A stretch of 32,827 bases of DNA from Lingula anatina (GCF_001039355.2 NW_019775802.1:845988-878814); one strand, 5' to 3'; shown: positions 1 through 12,200, counted from the first letter of the stretch. Notes: generated by a model not told the origin, from the sequence alone. A program made the numbers and translations.

Positions 1-1774
1 AAAAAAAAAAAAAAAAAATCAATGTAAACAATATAAATTATCATAGAAATAAAGACATCAAACGAATTATCATAAAAAAATTTAGTGAACCTATCACCAA
101 AACCCATACCAATGCAGTGGAGCAAATGAGGTAACAGGTATGCTGTTAAAAATATTTAGTGCACAGATTGCAAACTATGTTTGATTATTTTAGGGTTCAA
201 CATGAAGATGTTTGTATCAAAGTTTCACTCTCCTGGATTCATGAATAAGGAAAATATTTCATCGTGTAGCCCCAAAAAGGAAAATACATTACTATTACAA
301 ATGCAAAACGTCCAGCTGTGAAATGTTTTACTCACTTTGAAAATTCAATCATCAACTGGTTTTGTCCTTTGATTTATCTCCTACAAGTATAACGTTGTAA
401 AAAATTTGATTATCTTCTGTAAAGAGCAGTTTATTGTTTTTGAGTGACTTTGCTTGCCACTGAATATTGAAAGAACGGGGGAAATACACCCTACCAACAG
501 GAAAATAGGGCCTAGGCATTAAATAAACTATTTTCCACTCGTGATCCAAATATTATATCAGAAATGTCAAACTATCATGGAATCACAATACATTTTTTGG
601 TCAACAACAGAAAATACTGTTTTCTATTGCACTAAGTACTTGGACAAGATAGGGGAGGTGTCGGGGGGGGGGGGGGTCCTGACCCACCCTTCTATTTCTG
701 AAAAAAAAAAACACACCAATGGTTCCCTCGTGAAAATAAAGGTTTGACTAACTGAATCATAGTACTTAACCGTACCAAATGGCAACATTTGCCCTCTAAA
801 ATACTAAATATTTTCGGGACCCTCCAGTGGCGAGGGGGGGGGGGGTCGGCTTCGCATCTGACAATTTTTCTGGGGAACATACGTTACATAGTATTAGCCA
901 TGACGCAAAGCCCTTGAGTTACAGTTTAAATATTTTTTAAAAAACATCCTTACGTCATGTATAATTTACCATGACTGAATCACTACAAAATGTATCGGAA
1001 CGCGGTATAAAAATTAAAATTAAATGTCCCGGAACATACGTTACCATATGTTACTGGAACGTAACATAGGGTTCTTTGCACAATGTCAAGACATGGTAAA
1101 AAATTAGAAATCAAATTAAAATGGATTTTTGTTCTGTACACATATGTCTCGATCATGAAGGTTATGTACACTTTTTTCTATTTTTACTAGATCGAAAAAC
1201 AGCTATGCGCTTTTCAATCGCTTGTAAACACGTCTTTCTTCACATGCACGAAAAAAGCCTTTATTCTACCTGTACGCTCTGTATTATTCTGCAGTCACAT
1301 TGGGGGGTATTAAAGCAATAATAACTCTTCCTTTGAGATTCAAAAATCCGCATGAAATACATTGTAAAAAACGCATGGAAATATATTCTATTGTATTTTA
1401 CCACTAAAACGGCCGTTATTGTAGGAAAACTAAAATCTGTGCTTGTCAATAGGGCTTACGATGCCTTTTTTCCGGTCGACAAGTGCATTCGTTGCTAATG
1501 ACGTAATGGTGTCACGCGGATTCTCGCGTTCATTCGAGACCAAAATAACATGGCGCCAAACGCATTAGTGCAGACGCAGACGTAAGTTGCGAGTTTTTGT
1601 ACAGTGCGTCGGATAACGAAAAGCCCAGAATGGCACACATTGTGGATATAAATGCATTTTTAACAAAAAGACGAATATATCTCATGAATCTTATATAGTG
1701 TTGTTGTTGTCTGCTTTTCCCGCGGTTTTAAGTAGGTCACCAGTGACTTTGCAATGTCAGAGAGAGCTCCGTCA

Positions 1775-1800
1775 GTTAAAATCTCTTAAGAGATTTTAAC
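1775..1800. repeat. Perfect 26-bp palindrome
   Basis: The half-site GTTAAAATCTCTT is followed directly by its exact reverse complement, with no spacer. It could be a cruciform-prone site, a dimeric protein-binding site or the core of an old foldback element. No longer inverted arms are visible around it. Confidence 0.85.
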
Positions 1801-2178
1801 AAAAAACCGTACGTTTAGGAAAAAAACCCTGGATTAACTTTGAATGCAGGAATGGGGTCGTTGGCCATTGGTAAGTACGGGAAAATTGCCGTTTTTTCCA
1901 GGAAAATCCAATTTTTGGCCAAAACGAAGAGTTATTATGACTTTAACGCGGAAGTAAAATAAATATACCTGTGAAATATACCTGTGAGGAGATCGAAGCT
2001 GGATATGGGACACGCCAATGTATCTCAAGGTACAAAAATCAAGTTTTAAAAAGTAAGCTTTTACTTCAGATGATATAACTGAAAATATATATAGCAGATA
2101 ATATTGCTAGCAGATGTAAATAACAGAACGCCGTTGTAATCAAAACGAATGGTTAAGTATAAGTCATGTATATTTAAT

Positions 2179-2356
2179 GGCCCGTAGGCAGCAATTTCAA
2201 AGGGGGGGGGGGTGATCTTTTTCTGAAAAAGTGGACCTTTACAATGATACCTTCTTGTACTTAGATAAAATTGTACCTAGAGGGGACCTTTGCTCAACAA
2301 AAAGTGGGGTTCTTTCGACCCCCCCCCCCCCCGAACCTCCTCCCTGGCTACGGGCC
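2179..2356. mobile_element. Short inverted-repeat element (copy 1), GGCCCGTAG termini
   Basis: The left end GGCCCGTAGGCAG matches the reverse complement of the right end CTGGCTACGGGCC at 12 of 13 positions. A subterminal G-run (2202-2211) faces a C-run (2319-2332), so the ends could pair further. TTAA occurs just outside each end (2174-2177 and 2360-2363), which would suit a piggyBac-type target duplication, but the distances to the termini differ by two bases, so the class is uncertain. A related, decayed copy lies at about 18314-18470. No coding capacity. Confidence 0.6.
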
Positions 2357-2565
2357 TGATTAAGTCAAGTTGGATCGAGACATCTCAGTTGTCTCTCATG
2401 ACCAGAACTACACAATGCGTAGCCGAGCTAGCGGCGACTTACCTCAACCTAAGATCCAAAATATTTTGGATCCTAGCCTCAATCGAATTAGCAGTGAAAG
2501 GTCAGATGGGTCGTTCTTAAACAGGTCGCATTCAGAACAGATGATTCTACGATCTACTGGTCCAA

Positions 2566-2758
2566 GGATCAAATATGGAGGCCCTACATGAAAGCAAAAC
2601 CGCCTAATCCTTTAATGGTCTCCCCGCCTTCACCCGGATAACATTTCGGCTTCGAGTTTAAATTGCTCGGCTCCAGCAGAGAAGACGCGTGAGGTGGCGG
2701 GTAGACCATTTAGGGATTAGAAGGTCTTGCTCTCATGTAGGGCCCACCATATTGATCC
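2566..2758. mobile_element. Foldback/MITE element with long inverted arms
   Basis: Starting from GGATCAA, the left arm and the reverse complement of the right arm align for about 70 bases. Shared blocks include GGCCCTACATGA, AATGGTCT and CCCGCC, with scattered mismatches and one-base gaps. The spacer is short. It encodes nothing. The two arms explain an unusually GC-rich patch in A+T-rich surroundings. I see no clear target duplication outside the arms. Confidence 0.7.
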
Positions 2759-3254
2759 GCAGACTATTGTGAATGCGACACGTGTGTTTACGACGCTATA
2801 TTGTTTGCAAGCTTTGTGTATTTGCTCAATTATAATTTATGACACGAAGCTCATTGGATAGCTTGCCGCTAAATAAAATTATGTCCATGTACATAACACA
2901 GGACGGTTTTTATATAAAACAATCTTGATACTGTTCAATATCTAAAACATGAACATTAAACCAAGCAAGACTCCATTCAGATTTTCAAGGCCCGGCCTTT
3001 TCTGTTTTTATTCGAGTGCAATTTGCCTTGGTTATCTTTTTTTTTCATTTGTGTATAAGAAGCTTTCTTTGAAAAACACACAGTAAGCTTTGCGAGTACA
3101 GTTGAGCGGTAGACAGCCTACAGTATACACGTCAAAACAAAACGCCCAGATGATTTTTCTAATATGTACAGTACAGTTATCTTGACATCACTCTTTACAG
3201 TTCTCCCTCCAACACTGATATCGTCCACGTTCGCTGTTACCATCGGCTCCTACC

Positions 3255-6200
3255 ATGGCGTCTCGTGCCTGTTGGTCGATCTATCTGACAATTGTAATGT
3301 CTATAGGATCCAAAGTCATAGGTAAAAAAGTCAATTCTAGAAGTAAATAAAAATAATAATATGAATTTTGTAACATATAAGATCATAAGAAATATTGAAC
3401 TGGAATTTGAGCGCCTGATATAAAGCAAGTTAAATTGAAGTATTAAAAAAGGTGTTAGTACTGTCTACAATAATAACATAAATTTCAGTCGAACGTTTGA
3501 CGGTGAATTTGGCGATAGGCCCTTATTTCTGGACTTATGAAACAATGAAAAGGAGTTGCGTATGTGTGCTTTTCAAATTGATATATTGCTTTAAAAAAAA
3601 TAATGTATATGGCGCGGTTCCTTCATTTACCTCCACGTGATAAAAAGACGATGTCTTGAAATGAAAATAGCATGTGTCATATCATCTAAATTAATATTTT
3701 GGCATATAAAAATACACATTGAGGATAACACTCTATGGGATCTCTTTGAGAATATTTGTACCCATAACTTAATTTGGCATATCAGAGTGGTTTATGTTAA
3801 AACTCTAATCTTACAACTACTTTTGTTAACTATAAGCATTCAAAATTTGCAGGGCTCAGTGTTTTCGTCAGTACAGGGAGGTAATTAAGGGAACGGAATT
3901 ATCAATGCATTTATTATTTGTCTTGCAGCTTCTTTTAGCAATGAAGGAACTGAATTTTATGTAGGATTTATGGACAATGATTATGGTGATGGTCGTGATA
4001 TGTACCTTTACATGACGACTGGGTCAAACACACCGGCAGAAGTCACCGTCACAGCTCCGAAACAAGATGCCAATTTTCGTAAAACAGCACAGGTAGCAAG
4101 GGGACAGAGTGTGAGAGTCTCCATACCAGCGAACTTCAAAGCCACAGGCAGTCAGGTGGAAAACAAGTGTATTCACGTCATGTCTACCCAACCCATTTCA
4201 CTGTATGGTCTGAATCAGGAGCAGGGGTCTGGAGACGCGTTCACTGCGATACCCGTGACTGGCCTTGGTTCAAGATATTCCGCCATTACATGGTCAAACC
4301 AAGGACAGATTCTTGTGGTTTCCACTCAAGACCGTACCGAAGTTACAATTAAGCTGCCAGGCAGACGCGGTAACACCGTTACCTTCAACGGTGTAACGCA
4401 CACTAATTATGCCGAGTTCACAGTGACCATGTCAAGGTACCAGACCCTTCACCTCCAGAGTGATGATCTCACCGCCACTCAGATAGTGGCTAACAGCGCT
4501 ATTGCTGTGTTCTCTGGAAGCAAAAAGGTACATATTGAAGGCACTCTGACGTCCGATCATCTGGTTCAACAGTTGACTCCCTATGATGCTTGGGGCAAAG
4601 AGTTCATAATTTCTGCTCCACCTAATTCACAGAAGTATAAAAGGAAGATTGTGTCCCAAGACAGACATCCAAATATAGGTAGGGTATACATTTCCGGTGA
4701 GGCCGCTAGTGGTACATTTGTGACCGAATTCTACACCTTTGTCAGAGACTACAACAATGATGTTCTCAAACGCGTTTGGTCCGACTCTCCAATTCAAGTC
4801 GCCTTGTTTACACAATCCATGGATTCCTCCACAAATATGATAGATGCCTCCATGATCATAGTTCCACCCGTCTACCAGTACAGATCTAGGTATACCTTCA
4901 CCACATTGGGACAAACAACTGCAGAAATGTCCAGTCACATGACAATCTATGTTGCGAGTGATACAATAAATGCCGGCACACTGAGGATGGATGGCCAACC
5001 CTTGCCTTTGCCTTTTACTAGAGTAGCGTCAACTAATTATTATGTGGGTTCGATGCCAGTATCACCTGGAGCTCATGAAATCTACAGCACTGATCCCTTG
5101 GCAAACTTTTACAGTCTCATAAGTGGATTCCATGCTAGTACAAATGGTAACTACTATGTTACTTACAGGGATGTTACCTGCAGGGATGAACGTAGCCAAA
5201 AATACATTGGTGAGTTGGTTACTTTTTTCGGGTTGAATAGTTTTTGTCCCAAATAGTTAATTTTTTTTTCAGATTCGGGTAATACAATACATGCACCACT
5301 CATAAATCAATGCTGTCCTCTTCTTTGCCTCTAAAATGAATAGTTGAAAAGAAAGATCGTCTTTCCATTTTAAGTGTAATTTCGTTATATACTGTTAAGG
5401 ACATTTTACTCCTTCAGGGGTGCAGTCCATTTGTAGGAAAAAAAATTGTAGCTGGAAACCAAGTTGATGAAGACTGTGACGGAAGAGTAGATGAGGAAAT
5501 CAAAAATAATATCGACGGTAAGTTTCACGTCTTGTTGAGGTAAATTCTTCAGGGTGTTTAGTCTATTTTATGATGGCTTTTTCCACATGAAACGCAGTTT
5601 TATCTTTAAAAATCGAGTTTTTCGTGGTTTAAAACAAGGTTTGTGTTAAATATTTTTACGAATATGAATATGTAAATTCACATCTATTAATCTATGTGCT
5701 AATGTTGCAAATCAATTGAAGATGATGGGGATGGAAAAGCAGATGAAGATCTGTCTCTTCCACCGAGAGGTACGTATAGCTTTTTTGTCTATTTGTTGTG
5801 GACGTTTACTAAGTGTCAGGATCTCAGTTTAAGTATTCTTTTTAATTTGGAAAACACCACTTATCATTTCTTACACTTGCAATAAAAGAATCTCCGGATT
5901 CAGGAACAATATATCTTTAAAAATATATAAAACGATATAAACTGTGGAGTTGTAATAAATAAATATGGGCTCTCCATCCCTAGCAAATGGTAACTGGGGA
6001 CCCTGGGGTAGCTGGGAGGCGTGCAGTGTCACGTGTGAAAACGGGACCAAAAGCAGAAGAAGACTATGCAACAACCCAGAACCAACCAATGGTGGTCTCG
6101 CGTGCCCAGCTGATCTTCAGGGTGACACAGATACAGTACCATGTTCTTTACAACGGTGTCCAGGTATGAATATTTAAGATGTGGAAGAACTGTATTTGTA

Positions 6201-9200
6201 AACTGTTTAATTTTGAATGAGAAACATGTCGACTGACAAGTAAAGAGATATGTTGCATCGTTAAATGCAAAGTGCATACAAAGATATCATAAAATTTGCA
6301 TGATAGGCCTACGTCAACTTTCCTATTACTTCAGTAGTTACATGTCAAAGAAAGACCCCTCCCCCTCCCCTGTACATTGTTTCGTTTTATAGAATGTGAT
6401 CCAGCGGCGGCAGTAAGCTGCACTAGCAAACCCAATACTGTCTGCAGTGCCAATAGATTTTGTGAATGTGAGCCTGGATACAGAGACACCACCGGCCTCG
6501 GACAGTGTGTTAAACGTAAGTTTAATCGCAAGAAAGTACAAAATCATGTTGCAGAGAACTATCACTGTTTAACTCATAATTATGGGACTGCTGATGAGAT
6601 TTGATATGAGAAACAAGTAACTTTTCCCATTCCTTGCAAACGATCATTCTATACCAGAATATGGCTTACAGATAAATGAATGATTTTGTTACGATGGTTT
6701 TTGCTTCGTAACTGTTGATGAAAGGAGATGAATAGAGGGGTTTTCTAATTCAAAATTTTCATTTTAAATGTTGTTCCCCCTTGACAATTTTTTTTTCGTT
6801 TTTTTCAACATAATACAGCCCTATCATGCACGTTGTTTGTACAAAATTGCATTATTTTTCTTAGTTAAATGCGCTTTTTCTATTCAGTTCGCCTAGCAAT
6901 CTGAAAATTTATACAATGGCATCATTATTACCTCCGCGAGAGGTTGTTATTTTTTCACCCCTGTTTGTCTGTTTGTTTGTTTGTTTGTCTGTCATCAACA
7001 TAACATAACTCAAAAAGGTTTGGACCGATTTTGATGAAATTTTCAGGAACTGTCAGAAGTGGGCCAAGGAACAGATGATTAGTTTTTGGTGGTATCCGGA
7101 TCAATAATCAATCATTAATCAATAGTATCGATAATCAATCAATAATCAATTTAGGGGTGAAACGGCATTGGGTGGAGACTTTGCTGCCTTGGCGGAGGTC
7201 TGCGCTCTCAGAGTGCTTTTCCAGTTGAACAAAGTCATCAAATGGGTAAGTTCTTCTATTTAAGCACACGATTAGTCGAGCACTCAATCACTAGTGTCTC
7301 GGTATTACAGGTAAAATAGGCGATACATGCGTTTTGAGCACCGACTGCAATACTGTTGTGGGCAACAGCAGATGCGTGGAGGGGAGATGTGTGTGTTCCG
7401 TTGGCTACAAACCAGGACCAGACAACACGGCTTGCGTACAGCTTACAGTTGGAGACGCGTGTACGTCAACTGACCAATGTGACGTGGTGATGGATCAAGT
7501 GACCTGTGGGACCGGAAATACCTGTCAGTGTAACCTTGGATACATAGCGACCAGTGGGCAGTCGCAATGTCGAAAGAGAGTTGTAGGAGATAGTTGTTCA
7601 ACAGACAACGATTGCAGCACTGCTGTAACAGGAACGACTTGTTCCACGTCTACCAGGCGCTGTACATGTGCCATAGGGTACCGCCCCAGTACAGATAGTA
7701 GGGGAGAGCGGGGTGGGTTGGAACGCGGGTAAGTTGGAACATTGGCTTTATTTCTTAAATCACAAGACCGATCATGTACTCCTTCAGCATAAAAATGTCA
7801 CGTGGCATGGTCATTCATCCGGTAAACTTGTGGAAGTTTCGAAAATGCAGTAAAAGTTTTATGCGAAAAAAACTTATTTTCGCTACTCGAAGTAAGTTTT
7901 CATATTTTTGACATTCATCGTGCTGTAAACTAAAGTATAAGGATTATATCACTGAAATTGTGCATAGCGTTTAGGACCACCTTGATGTTCAAAAGGCTGT
8001 TGTTTTTTTTAATCACTTCCCACGTGTTAAAGAAATACAGTGTCATAAGTAGGCCATGACGTCATGGGGGCTGGTCGGAACATTTGACATGGGGCCAGTT
8101 GGAACACTGTCAGGGGTGTTCCAACCCACCCCGCACGGTGTTTTTCATTTTTTAAACCTCTCTAAATGTTTTAATTTCAACTTTGAAGAGAGTAGTAACG
8201 TAGTAACCCAGTACAACTCCAACTGGAGACGGAATCTAGCTGATAGAACATCTCCAAGATGCCGGAATGTACATGCGTGTAGAAGATACAAGGGGGGATG
8301 GTCACTGCTTGTTAAATGCAGTTGCTAGCTGTTTGGTCGAAAGGGGTCTGCATGCCCACTGTTGCTTTTTGCGATAAATTGCTTTTAGATGTGGAAGGAA
8401 ATGTTGATTATTACTCTGCTTTTCGCGGCAAAATGAAAATATTCTAGCTGAGAGCCTATGTTATGGATAAACTATACAACACCAATTCTGCCGATGTGGT
8501 TTTAAATGTTTTGTGTAATGGATTGGGGGTTGCTGTTAATGTTTAGTGAACGACGGTACAAAATCCGCCAGAAAAGACAAACATTCACCTCGTAACTTAG
8601 ACAAAGATTCAGTTGAAATCTCAGTTGCCCTCACCGGAAGAGGTGCTACAGCACACTAAAGCTCACTTAAGAAAAACCCCAAACAGCTCAAGTCCAGCAA
8701 TAATTAGACCCTTTCCAAAGGCTCACCGTCGCATTCCAAAGATTAAAAGAAGAAAACGATGCAGTGCAGTACTAACTGACACACCTGAAAATGAGCTACT
8801 CGAAAAAGAAAAGGCCAAGCCCAACAAAATTAAAAAGGACAAGCGCAACAAAAATAAAAAACAGTTTAAGATTTCTAGTCGATAGAGAAAATCAAGAAAA
8901 GGGAAATTAAAGATGACCAGCGATTCTGAGTCAGAAGAAGAGTGGCCATGTCTGGTTTGTGGGGAGCCGTTCATTAACAGCCGACCAAAAGAGCAATGGG
9001 TTAAATGCATTGTTTGTCTAAAGTGGTCACATGAAGACTGTACAAAGGTTGACCAAGTGTAGGGCCTACATATGTCAGAACTGCGATTTTGATTCTGAGT
9101 TGTTGAGTTGAAAGAGATACAGTTTTCATTTGTAGGTCTAACATACTGTTGTTAATAGGTTGAGTTATATGAGTTCAATTTCTTTTCTCTTAAACTACAC

Positions 9201-12200
9201 CACTTTTGTTATCATTATGAAATGAAGTGTAACTGGATATGGTTTATACATCGAAAAGACTATTTGAAAGCAAATTGTAAACGTAAAAAATGCTTACAAA
9301 CTATGGAGATACGAATACAAAGTAACACGTACTTGTTGGGAAATTAATATAGATAAACCTACTCTTAAAATGAATTATACTTTGAATTTATATGCAAGCG
9401 TTCCAACTCGCCCTCTTGTTCCAACTCACCCCACTGCCTGTTCCAACTGACCCCGCGGGTGGGGTGAGATGGAACGTTTTAGGAGCCAACTTTGAGCATT
9501 TATTACTCTAAAATAAAAAGACCTACTTGATGTTTTATTTCATAGATAAGTGCGGCATATAATTTTCCCCTATCAGATTTTTTATTTTTGTCCCCAAAGC
9601 TTTGACTGCTGAGATATCGCAAAAAAGGTGAAAACTGTTCCAACCAACCCCGCTCTCCCCTACTTCCTGCTTGGCACGTAAGTGTACCACTAAAAGGCGC
9701 CACCAAAGTGTATATATGGTTAATACCATAGAGATAGGCTATTAGATTTGATGTTTTTTCCTTGGCTACTTAACAATTTTAATTAGCCTGCTTATATCGG
9801 TGTTAGAGGAATGGTAGTCTTAGGAGTGGAAGTCAGGGATCTCATATGATTAGCACAGGTTTGGGTTAATAAGAGTATCGCAAACGTGTAAAGATGTTTA
9901 TTCTGTCGTATGTAATTTTGCACTGGGGTAAGTACCGTATATGCGACGAATGTCACCTGTACAAAGTAACAGAGAACGAACTATGGTTCATAGCAAACTA
10001 TCATTACTGTCACACCGGCATTCATGTGTCGGGTTCCAAGTCGGTTTCCAAAATAAACAAATAAAAAGCCAAAAATTTCATTTTCGATTTCATGAGTCTA
10101 AATCGCGCTTATATAATTGTCATGATCGGACACTATTTTAGGTACACTGAATGACCCATGTCAAAGTACAGGAGAGTGTTCAGCAATTTTGCCAGCAGGT
10201 AGCTCTGAGTGCAAATTGGACACAGACGGGATGAAGCGATGCTTCTGTAGCGATAGTTACAGGGAGTTCAACTCCACACAATGCAAACGTGCTAAAATTA
10301 ACGACATTTGCGAAACGCCGCGAAGTACGACGATGTGTACCGACCCCATTCCTCACAGTGAATGTTCGGATTCCAGTTGTGTGTGCAAGGCAGGTTATAT
10401 GGTATCCGCAGACCTAGCGAGCTGTACTAAACGTGCCGTCGGCTCACCGTGTTCAACCAATAATGACTGTCAAGCAGCTGTGGTGGACAGTGTGTGCAGT
10501 GACGGAACGTGCAGCTGCAAGCAAGGATACAAATATATCTCTGCTGAGAGTGCATGCAGAAAACGTAAGTGTCAATTGCCACTAACGTAAATCACCGAAA
10601 TATTTAATATTGGCGAGACGATTATTTTTGCTAAAGTCAAAAATGAATTATTTGCATTTCGTGACGATAAATTGTGGCAACACAACATGCGGTATGGCCT
10701 ATGTACCACGAGGGCATGAAGTCGCTGTGCCAAACCTTGGAATTTTCTAACTAAATAAAGTCTAATGCATAATAACCTTGCCATCTTTGTATTAAGATAT
10801 GTGTGTGTGTTCTATTAATATTGAAATGCAACCCGGACAGCGGACTCTGAGTCCCGTCATAGCTGTAACAAAACGTAGAATCCGGATATGATATAACGTC
10901 CGGGGGACTTTATATTTTGCCCGAACTCTATGTTTCACAATCGATCGCAGAGACCCTCTTTTTCGATGTGGGCCCTCAGTTTCAGAAACCAGGGGTCCGG
11001 AGCTGAAACTGAGGGTCCGGACTTTCAGTCACATCGGACTCTTATTCCCGTCACACCGGCAGCCCCGTTTTCTTGGAATATTTCGCACCAACCAATGGGA
11101 TTTAAACGCCACATTTACATTCACATACAGCCTTATTTAATCTACATTTTAATTGCTGATATTTTGTCTTTGCTAGCCATTCGTGGTGACCCCTGCAACG
11201 TCACCGAGGATTGCCCCACTTGTGAAGTGGGAAATGCTGATACCACCAATGACACAGTATGCAGAACTAACACAAGGAAACGGTGCTCAGACGACGGCCA
11301 CTGTACGGCTGGCTCGACGCTAAGCTTTGAATGTCATCCGTATCTAAAAGTTTGTGACTGTCCACTTGGTTTCCATTCTGTACAAGAAGAATACTGTGTT
11401 AAACTGAAAATAGGGAGCATTACATGTTACAGGGCCGCTGACTGCAGAGAGGCAGTACAGCATAGCACGTGTACGGAGAATGGTTGTGAATGTATCGAGG
11501 GTTACCATCCTTCAGCTGACATGACAGTGTGTACTGAAGGCAAGTTTGACTTACCCCACTCACGTACTGTAGTTCAAAGGTGGATGAACTCCCAACGTTG
11601 CCCCAAAGAAGGAGACACGTTATGTTCGTTGATAATTCTGGTATTTTGTCGCTTTTTGAACGCTCTTCACAGAGTAACTACATATCTTACCATTGTCTCA
11701 CTGATGATGCACCGATTTGGTGAACCTTTCGATACACACTTCTTAAAATCGACCGAATCGGGGCATAAGTAAGCTCAGCATCTGTACTATATTTCATGGT
11801 GACATTTGGGACGAAGAAAGCCAAGATATGTAGTTTCTCGATTCACATATTATTTTAAGTCTGCATATGAGAAAGAGACTAAATGCCATGGATATCAACG
11901 AACATCCGTCTTGAAAGTTCAACCCCCTTGTATTTTGGATAAGGCCTACCGAACTCGATCTTGCAAAATGAAAAGATTCCTTGCATTCGCCCAAAAGGTG
12001 GTTTACATATTTATTTCTAATTAAATGCCATATCGTTATCAGATGAATAAATCCCCTATTTAATGCAGATTACAAAGATTTTGAAATATGTATGTGAAAT
12101 CGTATTTTCATTTTTGTGAACGATACGATATTCAAATGTATAAAGTATATCTACAGTTTCTGTTTAAAATTGATAAATTTTAATGATTTTCATTCATTTT

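Larger units (their letters stand above)
1..3254. other. Upstream intergenic stretch, no gene supported
   Basis: I find no coding signal: open frames here are short, lack recognisable domains and lie over repeats. The stretch opens with an A-run and carries poly-G or poly-C tracts near 663-676, 835-845, 2202-2211 and 2319-2332. It also has a perfect palindrome at 1775-1800 and two inverted-repeat elements at 2179-2356 and 2566-2758. The last 150 bases or so should hold the promoter and 5' UTR of the receptor gene starting at 3255, but I cannot point to a convincing TATA box or initiator. Confidence 0.6.
7311..9677 (+). pseudogene. Exon 7 of the receptor gene, interrupted by a TA-flanked transposon
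   Basis: The exon codes for three EGF-like modules, each running G(D)xC...C...C..CxC..GY-x8-C. The third is cut after the residues for GYRPSTDS. Deleting 7701-9662 (element plus one TA) joins 7700 to 9663. This gives a 405-base exon ending at 9677 before GTAAGTG, restores GYRPSTDSTSC with exactly eight residues between GY and C as in its two neighbours, and returns to phase 1, as the next exon needs. Uninterrupted translation instead adds RGERGGLERG and stops at TAA 7730-7732. A GTAAGT inside the element (7728) could act as a donor but would leave phase 2 and shift the next exon. Confidence 0.85.

Noticed and set aside
3637-3888. Open frame that could be an extra exon of the receptor
   Set aside because: Exon 1 joins exon 2 at 3929 in phase with a continuous signal peptide to domain boundary; nothing in the open frame resembles a domain.
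4627-4998. 123-codon minus-strand open frame
   Set aside because: It lies entirely opposite the IgGFc-binding exon, whose plus-strand translation has clear family motifs; this is an antisense shadow.
6963-7150. Short repeated units as a CRISPR array
   Set aside because: The units are simple microsatellites (GTTT and ATCAAT) without unique spacers, in an animal intron.
8056-8328. 90-codon open frame inside the transposon
   Set aside because: It lies among subterminal GTTGGAAC motifs, contains no transposase motif and is probably chance.
10930-11772. 280-codon open frame that looks like one exon
   Set aside because: The first part is intron 8 with a hairpin and the last part runs past the GC donor at 11540; only 11177-11539 shows EGF cysteines.
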